Part shown: one piece after another, positions 1-5,014 of the stretch
How the letters are laid out: every line of letters starts with the position of its first letter
Numbering within the stretch: position 1 is the first letter of the stretch
Translations under genes and position numbers: made by a program
From: Chitinophagales bacterium
GTDB lineage: Bacteria; Bacteroidota; Bacteroidia; Chitinophagales; UBA10324
Assembly: GCA_013695715.1 (NCBI GenBank)
Contig: JACCZZ010000378.1
Coordinates: forward strand, 1-5,014
Direction: 5' to 3'
Length of the DNA: 5,014 nt
Notes under the pieces: model-generated
What the model was told of the DNA's origin: nothing
Databases searched by the model: none
The model's input: the letters and a program-made list of their open reading frames with translations, nothing else

Positions 1-25
1 TATTCTTAACCTCAATGCATTTATT

Positions 26-1831
26 TCAGGGTTTCGCAGTTTTATCTATCTCAACATTATCGATATAAAGGGGTAAGGTGCTGTCTACATTCCAAAAAGA
101 AAGCTTAAGCTTATTATAATGATCAGCCGTATTCCCGTTAATATCAATGGTGATATCCTGCCACCTTCCAGGTGTTAGAATACGATATATGCGGTATCTA
201 TTTTCCTTTATTAGCTTGTCATCATTCCAAAGACCTATTATTATTTGACTTTGCTTCCAAAGATTCCATTCCATAGAAGGTGCATAAACTTTTGCTACAG
301 CATGGTACCAGCATTTTTCACTGTCATTTACAGCAATGGTAAATTCTGGACTAAATGGAAATTGCTGATTAATGAATATTGAAGAGGATTCAGAGAAAAA
401 AATTGTAGAGACTCTCTGAATACTATCTTTTTCTAAATCATTAAAATATATTGGTGCTAAATCTTTTTTTAATGATGGAGGAAATTTCTCATGATAATCT
501 AAGTATTTTTTATCGGTTTCATCAATAATATGTTTTCCGAAAACACTCCAGTAATAAGTTTTATTCATAAATAAACCATCAATAATCCCCTGCGAAGAGA
601 AATATGCCTGATAAGCCATTGTTAGATTAAGCCATGTGCAGGCGATTGCGAAAAGTGCCAGCAGCAATTTAGTAAATGAATTATTTGAAAGCCATCTGAT
701 GGACGCACTGAGGGGAAAAGCAAGAATTGGATATACCTGAATAGCAGCCCGCATAGAGAAGCTTCCGCCATAGAGCCAACTATCCCATGCGCTCATAATA
801 TAAAAAAAAGGAATGGTATAGAGAGCTATAAAGTAAAATTGCTTTCGCCAATATTTGTATAGGGGTATAAATCCGATAACAGCTAAAATCATCACGGGAG
901 TATAAACTAACCATCCCTTCTCGTAACTCATGAGCACATCCCATAAATGGGGTTTTAACCAACTAAATGTTTGGTCCTCCCCATAGCTGAAGTAAAGCCA
1001 CGAACCGGAATATTTCTTCCAGTACAATAGTTGAATACTGCCTATTGCAAAAACAATGAGCACAAAAAGAAATATGTGTGCAAGGTGATTCTTTAGGACT
1101 AATAGTTTAGTTATAAAGGAAGTTCTATCATGAATACCCCATAATACAGGGATCAATACGATTAGAATTTCAGTTGGCCTGATCAATGCACTTAAACCGC
1201 AACATAACCCGAGGAGAATTGTATATTTATAACCTGGATTTTTATACCAGTTGATCGTTAAAAGAAGGATGAGGCAGTATAATGCAAAGAGATAGTTATG
1301 GGTGAAACCATTATCGAGTGCGATATACTCTAAGTAGTTTGATGCTAACCCGATTATCAATAAGGTTGAAGCCACTATATCATCCATAAAGTATAATAAT
1401 AAAATCTTCCGCAAAAGCCAAAGACCCAGAAAGCCAAATAATACTCCTTCAATATTGATTGCAATCTGGTATGGCAATGACAACCCATCACGAGGAAAAT
1501 TGAATAACCGTGAAATAATATCTGCAGAGATAAAAGCGGGTAAATACAATATAGCCTGACCGCATGAATACTTAAAAATATAGTTTCCATTAGGAGCCTT
1601 CCATCCTGAGATTCCGCCTGCTACATTATACAATTTTACCAGAGAGTCAAGACGAGTTAACTTTGCGGGATCATCATAAAAAAAGGCTGGCAGATAGCTG
1701 TAATATCCAAAGACATCCCATGTAAGGTTGTGCATTATTCTTTGTTCAGTTGATCGATAAATTCCATTCAGAATTAGAACAACTATAATATTGAATAAAA
1801 GAGCATTCCAGGATGTAAATAGAATTTTCAT
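26..1831 (-). CDS. Multi-pass membrane glycosyltransferase-like protein (GT-C type) with C-terminal soluble domain
   Basis: This 601-residue protein has about ten or eleven hydrophobic segments between residues 8 and 403, followed by a mostly hydrophilic tail of about 190 residues. Several segments resemble GT-C glycosyltransferases of the PMT/ArnT/GT39 kind, which move sugars from polyprenyl-phosphate donors on the outer face of the inner membrane: an acidic residue in the first extracytoplasmic loop (WDVFGYYSYLPA, 38-49, D39), FKYSCG followed by a hydrophobic helix (86-91), RPTE (218-221), EKGWLVYTPV (304-313), and WLYGGSFSMR leading into VYPILAFPL (352-374). The tail (about 450-601) looks rich in beta strands and ends in LPLYIDNVEID (586-596), which recalls jelly-roll carbohydrate-binding domains; that fold is inferred. 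Family membership is fairly likely, but sugar and acceptor cannot be read from sequence. The ATG start precedes the first membrane helix and lacks a Shine-Dalgarno. The gene runs divergently from its neighbours, has no visible partner gene here, and ends with TGA at 26-28. No frameshift was seen. Confidence 0.82.
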   Translation of the reverse strand: MKILFTSWNALLFNIIVVLILNGIYRSTEQRIMHNLTWDVFGYYSYLPAFFYDDPAKLTRLDSLVKLYNVAGGISGWKAPNGNYIFKYSCGQAILYLPAFISADIISRLFNFPRDGLSLPYQIAINIEGVLFGFLGLWLLRKILLLYFMDDIVASTLLIIGLASNYLEYIALDNGFTHNYLFALYCLILLLTINWYKNPGYKYTILLGLCCGLSALIRPTEILIVLIPVLWGIHDRTSFITKLLVLKNHLAHIFLFVLIVFAIGSIQLLYWKKYSGSWLYFSYGEDQTFSWLKPHLWDVLMSYEKGWLVYTPVMILAVIGFIPLYKYWRKQFYFIALYTIPFFYIMSAWDSWLYGGSFSMRAAIQVYPILAFPLSASIRWLSNNSFTKLLLALFAIACTWLNLTMAYQAYFSSQGIIDGLFMNKTYYWSVFGKHIIDETDKKYLDYHEKFPPSLKKDLAPIYFNDLEKDSIQRVSTIFFSESSSIFINQQFPFSPEFTIAVNDSEKCWYHAVAKVYAPSMEWNLWKQSQIIIGLWNDDKLIKENRYRIYRILTPGRWQDITIDINGNTADHYNKLKLSFWNVDSTLPLYIDNVEIDKTAKP

Positions 1832-1853
1832 AGAGGTGCAATAGGCTCCTCTA
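1831..1853 (-). promoter_or_regulatory. Imperfect palindrome abutting the start codon of the membrane glycosyltransferase gene
   Basis: On the minus strand the arms are TAGAGG-A-GC and GC-A-CCTCTA around a five-base centre CTATT. This gives six outer pairs, one A/A mismatch and two inner G-C pairs. The last A of the right arm is the A of the ATG. In the mRNA such a hairpin would cover the ribosome-binding region and touch the start codon; as DNA it could be an operator. The structure is read directly from the sequence, while a regulatory role is inference. Confidence 0.4.
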
Positions 1854-2191
1854 AGATATTACAATATAGTAACGGTGATTATGTATGAATGGTTAGCAAT
1901 TCACTATACTCGGATTGAAGGACACGATTATCAATAGAGCTTCCTAATAACTTCCTACCTGCCAACGACCTTTTAAGCTACTCCGACCTAATGACTCTCT
2001 GCGTATAATAGCTTATCATTTATCCGTAGACGTAAAATATAATAAGAGCCTTAGGTTTCATTGATATAAGTTAAAGAAGCCCGGGTATAAGATTTTAGGG
2101 GTACATTTTTATTCATGATAATGATTTCATTTTTTCAGGTAAAAAGATCTATCCTTTAGTTTTTATCTTTAACCTCTAACTTCTAAATAAT
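1832..2191. other. Divergent intergenic region, no gene seen
   Basis: These 360 bases separate two divergently transcribed genes and should contain both promoters. Stops are frequent in all frames and no tRNA or other RNA fold was recognised. Visible small structures are the palindrome at 1831-1853, a direct repeat CTTCCTA at 1940-1946 and 1951-1957 (11 bases apart, about one helical turn), and an inverted pair TAAGCTA (1974-1980) / TAGCTTA (2009-2015). TATAAT occurs at 2004-2009 but has no -35 box at the right distance. TATCTTTA at 2164-2171 is close to the Bacteroidota -7 element TAnnTTTG, but no TTTG -33 partner is properly spaced. I therefore do not call a promoter. Confidence 0.6.
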
Positions 2192-2554
2192 ATGGCATTA
2201 GAAATAACAGGAAAACTACTTCAGGTTCTTCCGGAACAGCTCGGACAAGGGCAGAATGGTCCATGGCTGAAACAAAATTTCATCATAGAAACCCAGGAAC
2301 AGTTTCCTAAAAAGGTTTGCATCGTTTGCTGGAATGACAAAGCGGAAATACTTAAGAATTTAAAGCCCGGAGATGAGGTTAAAGTAGCTATCAACCTTGA
2401 ATCGCGAGAGTTCAATGGCAAATGGTATACGGACGTAAAGGCCTGGAAAGTTGAGCCAACTACGATAAGATCTTCACCAGGAGATTTTCAACCTGACCCG
2501 GAACCAAAATTCATCGAAGCCCGTGCAGAATTTAAAGATGACCTACCCTTTTAA
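2192..2554 (+). CDS. DUF3127 family protein, OB-fold-like, with SSB-like C-terminal tail
   Basis: This 120-residue protein matches the small DUF3127 family of Bacteroidota by its overall pattern: MALEITGKLLQ at the N-terminus, GPWLKQNFIIET (23-34), PKKVCIVCWNDKAE (39-52), LKPGDEVKV (57-65) and ESREFNGKWYTDVKAWKVE (70-88). The alternating strands and the 'effort on the parent strand' layout resemble an OB fold like that of single-stranded DNA-binding proteins. A proline- and acid-rich linker (about 89-113) follows, then the terminal residues DDLPF (116-120). That ending closely resembles the DDDIPF tip with which bacterial SSB recruits repair and replication partners. A role in DNA metabolism is therefore plausible but unproven; the family has no agreed function that I know of. 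The ATG follows an AT-rich leader with no Shine-Dalgarno. The gene stands 132 bases before hpt, so co-transcription is uncertain. It appears complete and of normal length. Confidence 0.87.
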   Translation: MALEITGKLLQVLPEQLGQGQNGPWLKQNFIIETQEQFPKKVCIVCWNDKAEILKNLKPGDEVKVAINLESREFNGKWYTDVKAWKVEPTTIRSSPGDFQPDPEPKFIEARAEFKDDLPF

Positions 2555-2632
2555 GCTTTATTTAATGCTCAGCAACGTACAGTATCAAACAGCTATTTTA
2601 ACTGCTATTCTTAATCACTAAGAGGAATTTGC

Positions 2633-2659
2633 AATTCTCCAGCATCTCGCTGCCGAATT
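2633..2659 (+). promoter_or_regulatory. Imperfect hairpin in the hpt leader
   Basis: Arms AATTC and GAATT enclose a two-by-two mismatch (TC/CC), then a second pair of arms CAGC and GCTG around a five-base loop ATCTC, giving nine base pairs in all. It ends 27 bases before the hpt ATG, within the 132-base gap after the DUF3127 gene. No T-run follows, so it does not look like an intrinsic terminator. It could be a leader structure, a protein-binding palindrome or chance. Confidence 0.3.
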
Positions 2660-2686
2660 AAGTGACGAATATTCTATATTTATCAC

Positions 2687-3220
2687 ATGGATGTTATACG
2701 CCTGCACGATCTGCAATTTAAACCACTTGTGCCCGCCGAACTTATTGAGCAAAGAATTAAGGAGATGGCGGCACAAATGAACCGCGAGCTAAAGCATGAA
2801 CGTCCGCTCTTCATCGCAATTTTAAATGGTGCCTTTATGTTTGCCGCAGAACTTATGAAGCACCTTAATATAGAATGTGAAATCACTTTCGTGAAGTTTT
2901 CTTCATACAATGGAACCTCATCTACTGGAAAAATAAAAACAGATCTTGCGTTGACTGAAGAAGTTAATGGTCGTAACGTAGTGTTGCTGGAAGATGTCGT
3001 GGATTCGGGAAGTACGATTTCTCACCTTCTTCATCAGTTTCAGAACTACTACCCGGAAACTATTAGTATTGCAACATTGCTGCTAAAGCCCGCGGCATGG
3101 GACAATGACTTCGAGATAAAGTATATTGGGTTCAAGGTTCCTGATGAATTTCTGGTAGGTTTCGGACTTGATTATGATGGATTGGGAAGAAATCTTCCGG
3201 GTGTTTACATTAGGCATTAA
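2687..3220 (+). CDS. hpt: Hypoxanthine phosphoribosyltransferase
   Basis: This cytoplasmic purine-salvage enzyme transfers the phosphoribosyl group of PRPP to hypoxanthine (and usually guanine), yielding IMP or GMP and pyrophosphate. The 177-residue length is normal for bacterial enzymes. Visible family features, in order, are the pyrophosphate-contacting loop ILNG (45-48), the flexible-loop SSYNGT (72-77), the PRPP-binding signature VVLLEDVVDSGST (98-110) with the acidic pair E102-D103 and the probable catalytic base D106, and the purine-pocket segment IGFKVPDEFLVGFGLDYD (147-164). No key residue appears missing. The ATG at 2687 gives an N-terminus that aligns well with the family; it has no Shine-Dalgarno, as is usual in Bacteroidota. 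It is followed by adk on the same strand after 65 bases. The assignment within the type I phosphoribosyltransferases is firm, although relative preference for hypoxanthine and guanine cannot be told. Confidence 0.95.
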   Translation: MDVIRLHDLQFKPLVPAELIEQRIKEMAAQMNRELKHERPLFIAILNGAFMFAAELMKHLNIECEITFVKFSSYNGTSSTGKIKTDLALTEEVNGRNVVLLEDVVDSGSTISHLLHQFQNYYPETISIATLLLKPAAWDNDFEIKYIGFKVPDEFLVGFGLDYDGLGRNLPGVYIRH

Positions 3221-3285
3221 CAGTGATCATCACACAATCAATGAATATCTATAATATCAATAGGAAATAGGTAAAATTGCAACGG

Positions 3286-3894
3286 ATGCTTAACATTATT
3301 CTATTCGGACCACCTGGCAGCGGCAAAGGAACACAGGCCTTAAAGTTAAAGCTGAAATATGCGTTGATACATATTTCTACAGGAGATATTTTCAGATCTG
3401 AAATCAACTCGCAATCATCATTGGGAGAAGAGTTAAAATCTTATATGGATCATGGACAACTTGTACCTGATGAATTGACCTTTCGCGTATTAAAGAGTTA
3501 CCTCGGGGAAAATGATCTCGAAAAATCGCAGGGCATAATTTTCGATGGATTTCCTCGTACGATCCCTCAAGCTGAAGCGCTTGATACTTTTTTAGCCGAA
3601 AGAAAAGAGCCAATCCAGGTAGTATTGTCACTGCTTGTGAATGAAGATGAGGTGGTAAAGAGGATCGTGCTTCGTGGCAAGTCTTCAGGTCGCTCAGATG
3701 ATAATGATGAAACCATTGTCCGAAAACGGATGCAGGTATATCGCGATCAGACCTTCCCTTTAGCTGCCTATTACACCGCTCAAAATAAATATGTAGAATT
3801 GAACGGCGAAGGATCTATCGAAGAGGTTTTCACATCGCTCTGTAATCATATCAATCGCACAGTGGCTCTTTCCGAAGGTGCTGATGTAATTTAA
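3286..3894 (+). CDS. adk: Adenylate kinase, short-LID type
   Basis: Adenylate kinase catalyses ATP + AMP = 2 ADP in the cytoplasm and supports energy balance and nucleotide supply. With the ATG at 3286 the protein has 202 residues. It carries the P-loop GPPGSGKG (8-15), the AMP-site segment STGDIFR (31-37), DGFPRT (87-92), and the arginines of the LID and catalytic region in [12 protein letters not shown] (125-136), with SDDN (137-140) and RKRM (146-149) following. The LID is only a short loop without the cysteines of zinc-binding forms, so this is the short type. I chose ATG 3286 because [11 protein letters not shown] is the usual family N-terminus. An in-frame TTG at 3277 would add three residues (MQR); an AGG at 3269-3271 sits five bases before it, so it cannot be excluded. 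The gene lies between hpt and obgE and ends 26 bases before the latter, probably in one operon. Confidence 0.95.
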   Translation: MLNIILFGPPGSGKGTQALKLKLKYALIHISTGDIFRSEINSQSSLGEELKSYMDHGQLVPDELTFRVLKSYLGENDLEKSQGIIFDGFPRTIPQAEALDTFLAERKEPIQVVLSLLVNEDEVVKRIVLRGKSSGRSDDNDETIVRKRMQVYRDQTFPLAAYYTAQNKYVELNGEGSIEEVFTSLCNHINRTVALSEGADVI

Positions 3895-3920
3895 GCAGCT
3901 TACACACTTCATTCATATTC

Positions 3921-4913
3921 GTGGAAGGTTCAAACTTTGTTGATTATGTAAAACTTTTTTGCCGCAGTGGCAATGGTGGTGCCGGCAGTGTGCATTTCCG
4001 CCATGATAAACTAACGGCGAAAGGAGGCCCTGATGGAGGAGACGGTGGCCGTGGCGGCCACATCATTCTTCGTGGTAACAAACAATTGTGGACGCTGCTT
4101 CACCTAAAATATCGCAAACATATTCATGCAAAAAATGGAAAAGGTGGCAGCGATGCCCGCCGCACAGGAGGCAGTGGTACAGATATTACTTTGGAAGTGC
4201 CTCTTGGAACGGTTGCTAAAGATGGTGATACCAATGAGCTAATGTTTGAAATAACTGAAGAAGGGCAACAGGAAATACTGATCAAAGGGGGCAGGGGCGG
4301 ATTGGGCAACTGGCACTTCCGGAGTGCAACCAACCAGGTGCCCATGCATGCTCAGGAGGGTGAGCGGGGTAGTGAGGGCTGGAAGATACTTGAGCTGAAA
4401 CTGCTGGCTGATGTTGGATTGGTTGGTTTTCCGAATGCAGGCAAGTCAACGCTTTTATCCGTAGTAAGCGCAGCAAAGCCGGAGATAGGCAACTATGCTT
4501 TTACCACGCTGGTGCCTAATCTCGGTATTGTTTCTTATCATGAAAACAAATCTTTCGTGATGGCAGACCTTCCCGGTATCATCGAAGGTGCACATGAGGG
4601 ACGGGGTTTAGGACAGCGATTTCTTCGGCACATAGAACGCAATTCAATGCTTCTTTTTACAATAGCTGCCGACAGTGATGACATCAGAAAAGAATATAAG
4701 ATTCTGCTCAACGAACTAAAGCAATACAACCGCGAGCTTCTCCTCAAGCCACGATTATTGGTTCTTACAAAAAGTGATATGATAGATGAGGAGCTTCAAA
4801 AGCTGATAAAGAAAGAATTGCCGCGCACCATTCCTCATATTTTTATTTCATCCTTAACAGGAAAAAATATTGATAAGCTGAAGGATAAAATCTGGAAGCT
4901 GCTAAACCCATAA
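3921..4913 (+). CDS. obgE: Obg family GTPase (ribosome assembly)
   Basis: Obg proteins are essential GTPases that bind the 50S precursor, take part in its late maturation and respond to guanine nucleotides including ppGpp. The 330-residue product starts with the glycine-rich Obg fold (about 1-159), including [12 protein letters not shown] (35-46) and KGGRGGLGN (122-130). The G domain follows: G1 GFPNAGKS (169-176), switch-I threonines TT (195-196), G3 DLPG (216-219), G4 TKSD (283-286, in place of the canonical NKxD) and G5 SSL (310-312). The chain stops soon after G5, so the variable C-terminal OCT domain found in some Obg proteins is absent. The GTG at 3921 is chosen because [10 protein letters not shown] directly after it matches the family N-terminus and no in-frame ATG lies upstream before the adk stop. 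There is no Shine-Dalgarno. It follows adk closely and is probably translated from the same mRNA. Confidence 0.95.
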   Translation: MEGSNFVDYVKLFCRSGNGGAGSVHFRHDKLTAKGGPDGGDGGRGGHIILRGNKQLWTLLHLKYRKHIHAKNGKGGSDARRTGGSGTDITLEVPLGTVAKDGDTNELMFEITEEGQQEILIKGGRGGLGNWHFRSATNQVPMHAQEGERGSEGWKILELKLLADVGLVGFPNAGKSTLLSVVSAAKPEIGNYAFTTLVPNLGIVSYHENKSFVMADLPGIIEGAHEGRGLGQRFLRHIERNSMLLFTIAADSDDIRKEYKILLNELKQYNRELLLKPRLLVLTKSDMIDEELQKLIKKELPRTIPHIFISSLTGKNIDKLKDKIWKLLNP

Positions 4914-4977
4914 TGGCTTGCTGAATAGACGGATATTAACTAACAGAAAAGTATTAAGTCCTATTTAAGAATACCAC

Positions 4978-5006
4978 GGTTAAGGGTTAATTCTAAAATA
5001 TTAGAA
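4978..5006. repeat. Short AT-rich repeats downstream of obgE
   Basis: GGTTAA occurs twice in tandem (4978-4983 and 4985-4990) and is followed directly by the perfect inverted repeat TTCTAA-AATA-TTAGAA (4991-5006). The stem has six base pairs, five of them A-T, and the bases after it are CTTTACTT rather than a clean T-run. It could be a weak terminator, part of the promoter region of a gene beyond the window, or chance. The rest of 4914-5014 shows no gene. Confidence 0.35.
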
Positions 5007-5014
5007 CTTTACTT

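Noticed and set aside
2004..2009. TATAAT as a sigma-70 -10 box
   Set aside because: No -35 element lies at the right distance, and Bacteroidota primary promoters use TAnnTTTG with TTTG instead.
2565..2621. An 18-codon ORF (ATG to TAA) between the DUF3127 gene and hpt
   Set aside because: It is very short, has no ribosome-binding signal, no recognisable sequence and a length expected by chance.
3241..3270. A nine-codon ORF ending just before adk, as a possible leader peptide
   Set aside because: Its residues (MNIYNINRK) show no run of regulatory codons, and no alternative hairpins were seen around it.
3404..3631. Minus-strand open frame opposite adk
   Set aside because: It lies wholly inside the well-conserved adk gene, and its product resembles no family I recognise.
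3892..3902. Palindrome TAAGC-A-GCTTA at the end of adk as a terminator
   Set aside because: The arms leave too small a loop for a stable hairpin, no T-run follows, and obgE begins only 26 bases after the adk stop.
4124..4476. Minus-strand open frames opposite obgE
   Set aside because: They are mirror readings of the glycine-rich Obg coding sequence, with low-complexity proline and serine content and no recognisable domain.

Overview
The window looks like a chromosomal housekeeping segment from a member of the Bacteroidota. Three things point there: a DUF3127 protein (a family concentrated in this phylum), the gene order hpt-adk-obg, and start codons with almost no Shine-Dalgarno sequence in front of them. 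The non-coding DNA is AT-rich. A closer placement, for example among the Chitinophagales, would be a guess.

Layout. Positions 26-1831 (minus strand) encode a 601-residue multi-pass membrane protein that looks like a GT-C-fold glycosyltransferase with an extra soluble C-terminal region. A 360-base non-coding stretch (1832-2191) separates it from a divergent plus-strand series: a 120-residue DUF3127 protein with an SSB-like acidic tail (2192-2554), hypoxanthine phosphoribosyltransferase (hpt, 2687-3220), adenylate kinase (adk, 3286-3894) and the ribosome-assembly GTPase Obg (obgE, 3921-4913). The last 101 bases hold no gene, only short AT-rich repeats. No RNA gene, insertion sequence, CRISPR array or prophage feature was seen.

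How the genes fit together. Hpt turns salvaged hypoxanthine or guanine plus PRPP into IMP or GMP. Adk balances AMP, ADP and ATP. Obg is a GTP-binding factor in large-subunit maturation. Tight spacing (65 and 26 bases) suggests hpt, adk and obgE are co-transcribed as a nucleotide-supply and ribosome-assembly unit. The DUF3127 gene lies 132 bases upstream and may or may not share the transcript. The membrane protein is transcribed away from this group and probably belongs to envelope glycan synthesis.

All five genes appear intact. I found no convincing new biological system. The points most worth a second look are the SSB-like tail on the DUF3127 protein, the C-terminal domain of the glycosyltransferase, and two imperfect palindromes placed at or just before start codons.
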